A stretch of DNA of 64,000 nt from Uruburuella testudinis (GTDB lineage: Bacteria; Pseudomonadota; Gammaproteobacteria; Burkholderiales; Neisseriaceae). Under the pieces are notes generated by a model. The model was not told where the DNA came from and searched no databases. It was given only the letters and a program-made list of their open reading frames with translations. Location: NCBI RefSeq assembly GCF_022870865.1, contig NZ_CP091508.1:2542001-2606000 (forward strand), written 5' to 3'. Positions 49,163 through 56,791 of the stretch are shown one piece after another (the stretch's first letter is position 1; each line of letters begins with the position of its first letter). The translations under genes were made by a program, and so were the position numbers.

Positions 49163-49193
49163 ATAAAAAAAACACCAGCGGCGGGGCTGGTGT
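49163..49193 (-). terminator. island terminator, copy 3 (integrase)
   Basis: ACACCAGC and GCTGGTGT around GGCGGG with a T-run on the minus strand, five bases after the integrase stop. Same hairpin as at 40335 and 41095. Confidence 0.8.
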
Positions 49194-49197
49194 GTTT

Positions 49198-50418
49198 TCA
49201 GACGGCCTTTGTTTCTCCGCCTGCTTCAAGCATGGCTAGTGCTTCCTGATAATGGCCGCGCAAAAAGTCGCTATACCATTGCATAAATTCGATACGCTCG
49301 GCCATATAGTCGGCTCGGTTGTAGGCTGCTCTAATCCTGTTTTCTTCAATGTGGGCTAACTGCCTTTCAATGGCATCACGGTTATAGCCCTGCTCATTCA
49401 GAATGCTGCTTGCTAGTGAGCGGAAACCGTGGGGCGTGGCAATGCCTTTGTAGCCTATACGCTCGATAATGCGGGTTAATGTAGCATCTGAAATAAATCC
49501 TTGTGCTTTGGTGCGGCTGGGGAATAAGTAGGGCGTGTGGCCTGTTTGGGCGTGTAGCTCTTGTAGCAGCGCTAACGTCCAATCTGCCAGCGGCACGGCA
49601 TGGCCGCGTTTCATTTTCATTCTTTCGGCCGGAATGTTCCACACCTTATTTTCAAGGTCGATTTCTTGCCATTCTGCACCCCGCAATTCGGTGCTTCGTA
49701 AAAACACCAGCATGGTAAGCAGCATGGCTATGCGGTTTTTGTGGTCTATATCCGCTTGCAGCAATTTTTGATAAAAGGCGGGCAATTCTTCTCTTGGCAA
49801 GGCGGGCATATGCGTGGTTTCTTTTTTCTCAAAGTGGCCGCGCAATGGCAATGCTGGGTTTCGGTCGGTTAATTCCAGCTTGGCGGCATGTTGGTAAACC
49901 GCGCCTATCCATTGCCGTATCTTTTCCGCGCTCACACTCGCCCCGCGCTGGTGTATTTTTTCGATGACGGCTTTCACGTCTGCTACTTTGATTTCATCAA
50001 TCGCCATCTTACCGATATGTGGGAAAACATCTTTTTCCATATCGGCCATAATACGGGCGGCGTGGTTTTGCTTCCAGCGGTGTAGATTTTCGGTATGCCA
50101 TTGCCGTGCCAAATTCTCAAAGTTATTTAGCAAAGCTGCCTTACGCTCTTGTTTGGCCTGTTGCTTCATGGCGGCGGGGTCTTGGCTTTGTGCAATCATA
50201 CGGCGGGCATTCTCGGCTGCTTCTCGCGCTTCCACTAAGGATATTTCGGGGTATTTACCGATTGAAAGCAATTTCTCTTTGCCGCTTATACGGTACTTCA
50301 ACCGCCATAGCTTGCCGCCTGCCGGTGTGATTTGCAGATACAGGCCGCCACTATCAGCCAGTTTGTAGGCTTTATCAGCCGGCTTTGCATTCTTTATTTG
50401 GCGGTCGTTTAGTGGCAT
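49198..50418 (-). CDS. int: tyrosine recombinase integrase, P4 type
   Basis: A 406-residue integrase: an N-terminal DUF4102-like DNA-binding domain (MPLNDRQIKNAKPADKAYKL, DSGGLYLQI), a core-binding domain, then the catalytic part with STELRGAEW (Arg), HGFRSLASS (His-x-x-Arg) and a Tyr near 370 in the RADYMAERI context. It lies beside tRNA-Leu and is the enzyme expected to have inserted the island there. The leader carries AATACCCCC repeats. The stop is in an uptake sequence. Confidence 0.93.
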   Translation of the reverse strand: MPLNDRQIKNAKPADKAYKLADSGGLYLQITPAGGKLWRLKYRISGKEKLLSIGKYPEISLVEAREAAENARRMIAQSQDPAAMKQQAKQERKAALLNNFENLARQWHTENLHRWKQNHAARIMADMEKDVFPHIGKMAIDEIKVADVKAVIEKIHQRGASVSAEKIRQWIGAVYQHAAKLELTDRNPALPLRGHFEKKETTHMPALPREELPAFYQKLLQADIDHKNRIAMLLTMLVFLRSTELRGAEWQEIDLENKVWNIPAERMKMKRGHAVPLADWTLALLQELHAQTGHTPYLFPSRTKAQGFISDATLTRIIERIGYKGIATPHGFRSLASSILNEQGYNRDAIERQLAHIEENRIRAAYNRADYMAERIEFMQWYSDFLRGHYQEALAMLEAGGETKAV

Positions 50419-50470
50419 TTGGGGGTATTTTTTCAGGGGTATTTTTCAATACCCCCAAATATACCCCCAA
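50418..50470. repeat. right-end AATACCCCC repeats over the integrase start
   Basis: Two copies on one strand (GGGGGTATT at 50420, AGGGGTATT at 50435) face two on the other (AATACCCCC at 50448, ATACCCCC at 50461). The same word is doubled at the left island end. They may be integrase arm sites or sites for autoregulation. Confidence 0.55.
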
Positions 50471-50589
50471 TTTATGCTTTATTCAATTAGACGGCATTAG
50501 ATGATATTAGACAAGAGAAACAGGATAACCACACCAGTAAATCACGCCACAAGCCTTTATTCATCAGGATTTGCACGATGGGATTAAAC
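50471..50589. other. right-end island sequence with ATTAGAC words
   Basis: A gene-free stretch containing ATTCAATTAGACGGCATTAGAT (50482) and GATATTAGAC, repeated words also found near 38124, 38137, 41067 and 49030. Confidence 0.4.
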
Positions 50590-50661
50590 GGCATTAGACG
50601 TAAAAAACCGCCTGATTTTCAGACGGTTTTTCTTTTGATGGTGCCGACAATGAGACTTGAA
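50590..50661. other. attR direct repeat across the tRNA-Leu 3' end
   Basis: Matches 38222-38289 except for one A and the five-base TGCCG block. It includes the hairpin AACCGCCTGATTTTCAGACGGTT that terminates tRNA-Leu. Confidence 0.8.
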
Positions 50662-50724
50662 CTCATACGACCTAGGGTCACTACCCCCTCAAGATAGCGT
50701 GTCTACCAATTCCACCATGTCGGC
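50639..50724 (-). tRNA. tRNA-Leu (anticodon GAG), island attachment site
   Basis: An 86-nt class II tRNA on the minus strand starting GCCGACATGGTGGAATT, with anticodon stem-loop CTATC-TTGAGGG-GGTAG, a long variable arm and an encoded CCA. Restored intact by the island's end. It lies downstream of secG. Confidence 0.96.
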
Positions 50725-50757
50725 ATAAACTTTAAATTGTGGCTGCTGCAAATTGTA

Positions 50758-51117
50758 TTACTGTTGCGGTGAGGAACCGCTGTTTTGTGCCGGAATCTGC
50801 TCCAGCGGCTGTTGCTGCGTTTGTGCAGGCTGGCTTTGTTCTACCGTGCTGAAATCCAAGCCGTGGCTTTTTGCATTGGTATGGATATAAACCAGCGCCA
50901 TGCAGCTTACAAAAAACAAGGTTGCGGCGATAGCCGTGCTTCTGCTCAGGAAGTTGGCGTTACCGCCGGAACCAAACACGCCTTGGGCGCTGCCGGTTCC
51001 CGAACCGAAGGTTGCGCCGGCATCCGCACCTTTGCCCTGCTGCATCAACACCAGCACGATAACGGCCAATGCGGCAAAGATGTTCACAATCCAAATAACG
51101 GTTTTAAAGGCTTCCAT
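50758..51117 (-). CDS. secG: protein translocase subunit SecG
   Basis: A 119-residue membrane protein with two transmembrane segments (about 8-27 and 55-72). The conserved loop VLVLMQQGKGADAGATFGSG is present. It assists SecYEG in protein export. It lies directly after tpiA, with tRNA-Leu next, an arrangement common in proteobacteria. Confidence 0.94.
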   Translation of the reverse strand: MEAFKTVIWIVNIFAALAVIVLVLMQQGKGADAGATFGSGTGSAQGVFGSGGNANFLSRSTAIAATLFFVSCMALVYIHTNAKSHGLDFSTVEQSQPAQTQQQPLEQIPAQNSGSSPQQ

Positions 51118-51122
51118 AATCT

Positions 51123-51878
51123 CTATGATTCTTGTGCGGCATTAATAATGGAGGTAAATGAATCATAAGATAATGATGCACCGCCGACCAAAGCGCCGTC
51201 TACGCAGGGCACGGCGAATATATCGGCTGCATTACCTGCATTCACACTTCCGCCATAAAGAACGCGGATTCTAACATCGCTTCCGCACAAAGACAATATC
51301 TGCTGATAAATAAATTCGTGCATTTCGGCGATTTGCTCAATGGTGGCGACTTTGCCCGTGCCGATGGCCCACACCGGCTCATAGGCAACGGCGATATTTT
51401 TTGTATTCAGCCCGGCCAAAATCGAGAGTTGGTGTGCGATGACCTCTTTGGCCTTATTCTCTTCCCGCTCTTGCAGGCTTTCGCCCACGCATAACAACGG
51501 TGTGAGGCCGACTGCCAACACGTTTTCCATTTTCTGGCGCTGGATTTCGTTTTTTTCACCGAAATACAGGCTGCGCTCAGAATGGCCGATGAGCACGATA
51601 TCCACACCGATATCGGCCATCATCTCGGCCGACACTTCGCCCGTGTAGGCACCGTTGCCGGGAAAGCGGCTGACATCTTGCGAACAGGTAAGAATGCGGT
51701 TATTCAACACAATCTGCATGGCATTGTGCAGCTGCAACAGGTAAACAGTGGGGGCGGCCAGGCCGATGGTAACTTTGTCGGCAGCAGGCAAAATGCGGAA
51801 ACGGTGCATTAATGCATTATTGTTTTGCAGACGGCCGTTCATTTTCCAATTGCCGATTACCCATTTTTGCGACCACAT
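51123..51878 (-). CDS. tpiA: triosephosphate isomerase
   Basis: A 251-residue TIM barrel interconverting DHAP and glyceraldehyde-3-phosphate. GNWKMNG near 8-14 (catalytic Asn/Lys), IGHSERS near 97 (His), and [12 protein letters not shown] near 166 (Glu and loop 6) are all intact. Five bases separate it from secG. Confidence 0.96.
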   Translation of the reverse strand: MWSQKWVIGNWKMNGRLQNNNALMHRFRILPAADKVTIGLAAPTVYLLQLHNAMQIVLNNRILTCSQDVSRFPGNGAYTGEVSAEMMADIGVDIVLIGHSERSLYFGEKNEIQRQKMENVLAVGLTPLLCVGESLQEREENKAKEVIAHQLSILAGLNTKNIAVAYEPVWAIGTGKVATIEQIAEMHEFIYQQILSLCGSDVRIRVLYGGSVNAGNAADIFAVPCVDGALVGGASLSYDSFTSIINAAQES

Positions 51879-51938
51879 ATGGCTGGTTCCTTTTTGATTT
51901 GCTGATTCAGGTGCCCACTCGCGCCTGCTGCCTTACAT

Positions 51939-51992
51939 TTGTAATCAAGTGTAGCGGGTATTGTAATCAAGTGTAGCGGGTATCAAGTGTAG
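51939..51992. repeat. 22-bp tandem repeat before tpiA
   Basis: Two perfect copies (51939-51960 and 51961-51982) of a unit containing GTAATCAAGTGTAGCGGGTA and a third partial copy to 51992, 61 bases upstream of the tpiA start. Confidence 0.75.
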
Positions 51993-52215
51993 TAAATTAT
52001 GAATAAATTAGCAATACTGATGCTGCGGCATCTGCCCGAAACAGGGGCCGGCCGTAACCGCCAAGCCCCGGTGCTTGACCGCAACCGCAACTGCCGCAAC
52101 AATACCCATAGGCCGTCTGAAAACAAGCCAGAAAGGCGCATGCAGGCGCAATGCCCAAAAGCGACCGGCTTGATGGGCGTTTTGAATCATTTACTTTACC
52201 CTGTTTGATCCGACT

Positions 52216-52713
52216 ATGCATACTCTTGATATCCGCCAAACCGACAAAGCCGCCCTCTATCGCGAAATACTGCCGCAAATCGAGCATTTGATTGCCGGCG
52301 AGCCTTCGCTGACGGCCAATCTGGCCAATATTGCCGCTGTATTGAAAACGGCGTTTGGTTGGCTGTGGGTCGGTTTTTATCTGCCCGAACACGACACCCG
52401 CCAGCTGGTGCTCGGCCCATTCCAAGGCCCGCCGGCGTGCACGCGTATTGCTTATGGCCGCGGCGTATGCGGCCAGGCTTGGGCATCCGCCAATACGCTG
52501 ATGGTGCAAGATGTCGGCGCCCATCCCGACCACATTGCCTGCTCTGCATTATCGCAATCGGAAATTGTGGTGCCGGTATTTAACAGTAGCGGGCAGCTTT
52601 TCGCGCTGTTGGACGCAGATGCCGACACCATCGGTCGTTTTGACGCGACCGACGCGCAATATTTAGGCGAACTGGCCGCCATCATCGCCCGACACCACCA
52701 ACAGGCCGTCTGA
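52216..52713 (+). CDS. msrC: free methionine-(R)-sulfoxide reductase (GAF domain)
   Basis: A 165-residue GAF-domain enzyme that reduces free methionine-R-sulfoxide with thioredoxin. Three conserved Cys: GPPACTRI, GRGVCGQAW and HIACSALSQSE. LWVGFYLP and GPFQGPPACTRI are family blocks. The stop is in an uptake sequence (ends QQAV) followed at once by a family-B-like TACCCATTCA. Confidence 0.9.
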   Translation: MHTLDIRQTDKAALYREILPQIEHLIAGEPSLTANLANIAAVLKTAFGWLWVGFYLPEHDTRQLVLGPFQGPPACTRIAYGRGVCGQAWASANTLMVQDVGAHPDHIACSALSQSEIVVPVFNSSGQLFALLDADADTIGRFDATDAQYLGELAAIIARHHQQAV

Positions 52714-52886
52714 TACCCATTCAAAAACAACCCGGCTGCCTTAAACCGCCCCACCGCCCGCCACCTGGCCGGCTTACTTTTCAGAATCGGCATGAATACT
52801 GTTAAATCGGCAGTAAAACCATTATAATCACGCGATAAGCCGTTTTATCCCACTCTATAACATAACCGTCAACTGCGGAGCACAGC

Positions 52887-53543
52887 ATGAACTTCGAAAA
52901 AGCACGTTTCAATATGGTAGAACAGCAAATCCGTCCTTGGGATGTGCTGGACTTCGGTATTTTGGACGCATTGGGCGACATTCCGCGTGAAGCTTTTGTC
53001 AGCGATGCGCAAAAACCCTACGCTTATTCCGACAAAACCCTGCCGCTGCCCAATGGTGGCAGCATGCTGGAGCCGAAAATCGTGGCTCGCATGATTCAAG
53101 GTTTAGATTTGCAGCCTGCCGACAATGTGCTTGAAATCGGCACCGGCTCCGGCTATGCCGCGGCGCTGCTGTGTAAAATGGCTGCCAACGTTACCACCAT
53201 CGACATTGATACTGCGCAACAACAGCGCGCCCAAGCCGTGCTCGACAGCCTCGGCTACCGCAACATCACCTACCAAACCGGCGACGGCCTCGCCGGCGAA
53301 GCCGTTGGCGCACCGTTTGACGCCATTTATATCGGCGGCGGCGTCAACAATGTGCCCGAAAATCTGCTGCAACAGCTGAAAAACGGCGGCCGCATGGTGG
53401 TGGTGGTCGGCGATGCACCGGTGCAACGCGCCCTCCGGTTTGTTCGCAACGGCGATACTTTTGTGGAAACCACACTGTTTGACACCCTGATTCCCAAACT
53501 TTCCAGCAAAACCGATGCCCCTACGGCCAAATTCAGTTTCTGA
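52887..53543 (+). CDS. protein-L-isoaspartate O-methyltransferase-like protein
   Basis: A 218-residue SAM methyltransferase of the PCMT family. VLEIGTGSGYAAALL near 79-93 is the SAM loop, and the N-terminal region (MVEQQIRP, IPREAFV, LPLPNGGSML) is the variant seen in the shorter bacterial group. It may repair isoaspartyl residues, but this subgroup is also linked to other substrates. A TATAAT at 52823 lies 64 bases upstream. Confidence 0.85.
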   Translation: MNFEKARFNMVEQQIRPWDVLDFGILDALGDIPREAFVSDAQKPYAYSDKTLPLPNGGSMLEPKIVARMIQGLDLQPADNVLEIGTGSGYAAALLCKMAANVTTIDIDTAQQQRAQAVLDSLGYRNITYQTGDGLAGEAVGAPFDAIYIGGGVNNVPENLLQQLKNGGRMVVVVGDAPVQRALRFVRNGDTFVETTLFDTLIPKLSSKTDAPTAKFSF

Positions 53544-53567
53544 TTGAAGCCGAAATATCCTGGAGCC

Positions 53568-53733
53568 TTAGGGTGCTCTGGCCATTCAGAATGATTCAGA
53601 TTTTTTGTGATAAAAGTGCAGATGCCAGGCAAAAAACGCAGCAAGATCGGGCATCTTTCGAGGCTTTTTAACACAACAGATGTGCTTTTCGCGCAAAAAA
53701 GATGATGATATATGAATGGTCAGGATACCCTAG
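53568..53733. repeat. family-A element behind the Pcm-like gene
   Basis: Bounded by TTAGGGTGCTC and GGTCAGGATACCCTAG, with the typical interior (GATTCAGATTTTTTGTGATAA ... TGATGATATATGAATGG). Confidence 0.7.
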
Positions 53734-53760
53734 CATTCTCATTGCTATCCCTCAAACATC

Positions 53761-53804
53761 AAGGCCGTCTGAAACTTTGTCCAACCATATTTCAGACGGC
53801 CTTA
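53761..53804. terminator. inverted uptake-sequence hairpin
   Basis: AAGGCCGTCTGAAA and TTTCAGACGGCCTT around a 16-base loop, between the Pcm-like and rhodanese genes. Confidence 0.55.
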
Positions 53805-53829
53805 CCTTATTGACGAATGAGAACCACAC

Positions 53830-54153
53830 ATGAATATTCCCCAACTCTCACCGGCCGCATTACAGCAATGGCTGGCGGAAGGCCGACCGCTTACGTTGCT
53901 GGATGTACGCGAAGACGACGAAGTAGCCATCTGCGCCCTGAGCGGCCATGTCCACATTCCGATGAACCTGATTCCGCTGCGCCACAACGAGCTGCCCGAC
54001 GACCAACCGATTGTGGTGTATTGCCACCACGGTATGCGCAGCCTCTACAGCGCCATGTATTTGGCCGATGCGGGGTTTGAAGAAGTCTACAACCTGCAAG
54101 GCGGAATTGACGCCTGGTCTGTCGAAATCGATACCGACATGCCGCGCTATTAA
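53830..54153 (+). CDS. single-domain rhodanese-like protein
   Basis: 107 residues. The rhodanese fold ends with a good active loop VVYCHHGMRS near 57-66: the catalytic Cys is present and the loop is of the sulfurtransferase length. LLDVREDDE and the GF..VYNLQGGIDAW end are typical. Cytoplasmic. Probably a sulfur carrier or cyanide detoxifier; the partner is not visible. Confidence 0.9.
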   Translation: MNIPQLSPAALQQWLAEGRPLTLLDVREDDEVAICALSGHVHIPMNLIPLRHNELPDDQPIVVYCHHGMRSLYSAMYLADAGFEEVYNLQGGIDAWSVEIDTDMPRY

Positions 54154-54202
54154 ACCTGCCGAATCCGCCCGCTTAAATATGCAGGCTCTGCAAAAAACGC
54201 TT

Positions 54203-54270
54203 TAACCCATGCACAAAAATAATCTCACGGCATTGACTCGCCTTGTCAGCTTACTTTTGTGAATGGGTAT
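54203..54270. repeat. short family-B element
   Basis: AACCCATGCACAAAAATAATC and ACTTTTGTGAATGGGTAT are inverted ends of a 68-bp copy. Confidence 0.6.
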
Positions 54271-54279
54271 GATAAAAAC

Positions 54280-54319
54280 TTGAGGCCGTCTGAAAGCATG
54301 TGTTTTCAGACGGCCTCAA
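54280..54319. terminator. inverted uptake-sequence hairpin
   Basis: TTGAGGCCGTCTGAAAGCA and its complement, a 40-bp palindrome between rhodanese and lrgB. Confidence 0.6.
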
Positions 54320-54323
54320 ACCG

Positions 54324-54426
54324 CTAGAGTGTTCTGATGTGTCGTTTATAAAGGGATTTTTGCTCCTGGCATCTGTACTTTTAACACAAAAAATCTGAAT
54401 CATTCTGAATGGTCAAAACACCCTAT
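54324..54426. repeat. family-A element behind lrgB
   Basis: CTAGAGTGTTCTGATGTG to GGTCAAAACACCCTAT, a diverged copy just beyond the lrgB stop. Confidence 0.6.
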
Positions 54427-54435
54427 CCAACCCTA

Positions 54436-55134
54436 TCAAATCCCCATCAGCGGAATCAGCAACGGCACCAGCGCCGCGGTAAGCACGCCGTTGAAAATCA
54501 GGCCTAAGCTGGCATAAGCGGCAAATTTGCGGCTGCGCTCCATGGCCGCACTGATGCCCATCGCATGAGAAGCCGCGCCGATGGAAATGCTTTGTGATGT
54601 GGGGGTGCGGATGGTGCTGGCATGCAGCAGCTTGAAACCGACCATCTGCCCCATCATGCCGGCCAAAATCACTGTGGCCGCGGTGATGGCGGGAATGCCG
54701 CCGATGGTGCGGGTAATCTCAATCGCAATCGGATTGGTTACCGACTTGGCCGCCAACGACAAAACCACTTCACGATCCGCGCCCATCCACTTGGCAATGT
54801 ACACGCCGCTGACAATACCGGTAATGCTGCCCGCGCCTTGTGAGGCAATAATCGGCAACCATTGGCTGCAGATTTTTTCCCAGTTGAGATAAAGCGGCAC
54901 CGCCAGCGACACCACCGCCGGCTTCAGCCAAAAATCAATCATCTGCCCGGCTTCATAATAAGTGGCATAGTCAATGCCAAACACTTTCAGATACACAATC
55001 ATGCTGGTAGAGCTGAGTACCACCGGATTGCATAAAATACTGCCGGTGCGGGCGCGCACGATATTGGTCATCCAATAAACGGTTACCGTCAGAAACAGCA
55101 GCACCGCGGGATGGGAAAGCATGGCCATTACCAA
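54436..55134 (-). CDS. lrgB: LrgB-family membrane protein
   Basis: A 232-residue inner-membrane protein with several helices. SAAKSVTNPIAIEI and GAASHAMGISAAMERSR are LrgB/CidB signatures. It forms with the LrgA-type protein an antiholin/holin-like or export pair affecting murein hydrolases and small-molecule export. It starts seven bases within the preceding gene. Confidence 0.9.
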   Translation of the reverse strand: MVMAMLSHPAVLLFLTVTVYWMTNIVRARTGSILCNPVVLSSTSMIVYLKVFGIDYATYYEAGQMIDFWLKPAVVSLAVPLYLNWEKICSQWLPIIASQGAGSITGIVSGVYIAKWMGADREVVLSLAAKSVTNPIAIEITRTIGGIPAITAATVILAGMMGQMVGFKLLHASTIRTPTSQSISIGAASHAMGISAAMERSRKFAAYASLGLIFNGVLTAALVPLLIPLMGI

Positions 55135-55466
55135 TACCTCCTCACCAGCTCATGCACTTTGCCGCTGACAAACAACACCAAAAACGTGCTCACGATGGTG
55201 GCAGTGAAAATCGATAAAAAATCGCGCCCCACCACATCCAGATAGCTCATCACGGCCACACAGGGCGGCACCAGAAACAGCGCCAGATTGCCCATCAACA
55301 CATCCACCATCTGCTGCAACCAGGCGGTTTTCACCCAGCCCGCCTGCAAGGCGGCAAACAGCAGCCCCATGCCGATAATGCTGCCCGGCAGCTTGATGCC
55401 GGTAAAATACACCACGCCCTCGCCCAATGCGAGAAAGCCGAAAATAATACTCAACGCCCTAATCAT
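55128..55466 (-). CDS. lrgA: CidA/LrgA-family holin-like protein
   Basis: A 112-residue protein with four membrane segments. LPGSIIGMGLLFAAL and LFLVPPCVAVMSY are the family signature. Start MIRALSII chosen at 55466 behind a strong RBS (AGAGGAA). Overlaps lrgB, so both are coupled. Confidence 0.9.
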   Translation of the reverse strand: MIRALSIIFGFLALGEGVVYFTGIKLPGSIIGMGLLFAALQAGWVKTAWLQQMVDVLMGNLALFLVPPCVAVMSYLDVVGRDFLSIFTATIVSTFLVLFVSGKVHELVRRYW

Positions 55467-55606
55467 GCCATTCCTCTTTCTTTTTTCCTGCATGCCGCCA
55501 AACCATCTCGGTGTTCCACATTCCGGCAGAAGGCCGGGTTGTTAAACTATGTAAATCATAACCGCACAAAGGCCATCTGAAAAGCCCGGCAGCGTTGTTT
55601 ACACAA

Positions 55607-55630
55607 TAAAAAAAGAATCCATGCGGATTC
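55607..55630 (-). terminator. intrinsic terminator upstream of lrgA
   Basis: On the minus strand GAATCC, GCAT loop, GGATTC, then seven T residues. It ends the transcript coming from the NlpC/P60 gene. Confidence 0.8.
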
Positions 55631-55651
55631 CGTTTGCCCATGCCCTACCGG

Positions 55652-55857
55652 CTAGAACATCCCGATCATTCATTTACAAGGGGATTTTTGCTTCTGAAAA
55701 CGCAGCAGATGCGTTTTCAGAAGCAAAAATCCATAAATCGAATGTTCAGGACGCCCTAGGGTGTCCTGACAATTCAGAATGATTCAGATTTTTTGTGATA
55801 AAAGTACATCTGCTGCGTTAAAAAGATGATGATATATGACACATCATGACACCCTAG
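55652..55857. repeat. two tandem family-A elements
   Basis: The first copy is 55652-55759 and the second 55756-55857, sharing one CTAG. The second runs into the 3' end of the gene at 55844-56071 and supplies its last codons and stop. Confidence 0.75.
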
Positions 55858-56071
55858 GCTTTTTATAAGGGTTCTCCAGCCCGTCAATCAGGCTGCGCAG
55901 GTAATCGCGCAACTGCGCTTCGCCACAGCCCATCAACAACGCATCTTCAAAGGCATCTTGGGCGGTTTGATAAAGCTCGCTCATGTTTTCAGTCATTACC
56001 TTGATTTTTTCGGTACACGACACGATTTGATCGTCGTCATCATACCATTTCGGCATTTCCGGCATGCTCAT
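55844..56071 (-). CDS. small conserved-looking acidic protein of unknown function
   Basis: 75 residues, acidic, helical, with WYDDDDQIVSCTEKIKVM and DALLMGCGEAQLRDYLRSLI. The last residues (RVS and the stop) come from the adjoining family-A repeat; the older end was probably NPYKK followed by a nearby stop. It starts nine bases after the NlpC/P60 gene, suggesting one operon. Function unknown. Confidence 0.75.
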   Translation of the reverse strand: MSMPEMPKWYDDDDQIVSCTEKIKVMTENMSELYQTAQDAFEDALLMGCGEAQLRDYLRSLIDGLENPYKKPRVS

Positions 56072-56080
56072 GCTGTTTCC

Positions 56081-56635
56081 TTACTGTAAAAACCGTGACG
56101 GGTCATTTTTTTGCACCCGTCGGGCAGTAACATATTTGCTGTTCCAATATTTATTGCTCAAGCTGGTAATCTCAATACTTTTGCCCGTTCGCGGCGCATG
56201 AATGAAACGGTTGTTGCCGATATACAGCCCCACATGCGAGATACGCCGCCCGGCGGTGTTGAAAAACACCATATCGCCGGGTTGCAGATTGCTGCGGCTC
56301 ACCGCCACACCCATGCGTGCCTGCTCGGCAGACGTGCGCGGCAGGCTGATTTGCATGCTGCGGCGGAAAATATGCTGCATAAAGCCGCTGCAATCAAAGC
56401 CCGTGCTGGCCGAAGTACCGCCATAACGGTAAGCCACGCCCAAGAGCCCCATGGCACTGCCGATGAGGTTGTCGGCTTCATTGCGGCTGATTTCGCGGCC
56501 GCCGCCGGCATTGGCAAAGCCCTGGTTGTTGTTGATAAACTGTTCCAAATCATCTGCCCGCGCCATTCCGGCCGACAGCAGCATCCAAACCGAGGTCAAG
56601 ATAACAAAAAATCGCTTCCAATCATTCATGCACAT
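56081..56635 (-). CDS. NlpC/P60 family peptidoglycan endopeptidase
   Basis: 184 residues: signal peptide (to about 27, AGMARA) and a C-terminal NlpC/P60 domain. STGFDCSGFMQHIF carries the catalytic Cys, SHVGLYIGNNRFIHAP the two His. It probably cleaves peptide stems in the cell wall. The first ATG (MCMNDWK) or the third codon (MNDWK) could be the start. Confidence 0.9.
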   Translation of the reverse strand: MCMNDWKRFFVILTSVWMLLSAGMARADDLEQFINNNQGFANAGGGREISRNEADNLIGSAMGLLGVAYRYGGTSASTGFDCSGFMQHIFRRSMQISLPRTSAEQARMGVAVSRSNLQPGDMVFFNTAGRRISHVGLYIGNNRFIHAPRTGKSIEITSLSNKYWNSKYVTARRVQKNDPSRFLQ

Positions 56636-56652
56636 ACATTCCGTTGATTCTG

Positions 56653-56680
56653 ATGCCGTCTGAACGCGTTTCAGACGGCC
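56653..56680. terminator. inverted uptake-sequence hairpin
   Basis: ATGCCGTCTGAA (the canonical AT-form here) and TTTCAGACGGCC around CGCG, between divergent genes. Confidence 0.5.
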
Positions 56681-56791
56681 TTTTCTTTATTTTCCGCCAA
56701 AGCAGGGGGTTCCGCCTTTTGCAGAAGCAGCGCCCGTTATGTGCTATGCTGTTCCTAATTCTTCTATAGGCGCACACAATACAGCAAAATC

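Larger units (their letters stand above)
38222..50661. mobile_element. satellite-like integrative element in tRNA-Leu
   Basis: A 12.4-kb island bounded by direct repeats derived from the tRNA-Leu(GAG) 3' end, with the integrase next to the intact tRNA. Content in transcription order on the minus strand: integrase, Phd-like antitoxin, coiled-coil protein, AlpA, winged-helix protein, KilA-N protein, small proteins, primase, disrupted small gene, DUF927 helicase, toxin-antitoxin pair, iteron origin-like region, Fic. No structural, packaging or conjugation genes are seen. The int-alpA-primase/helicase core is that of Gram-negative phage-inducible islands and P4-like satellites. Uptake sequences inside show adaptation to a Neisseriaceae host. 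Confidence 0.85.

Noticed and set aside
51999..52208. 69-codon plus-strand frame after the tandem repeats
   Set aside because: It is arginine-rich, contains an uptake sequence and lacks an RBS; judged to be intergenic.
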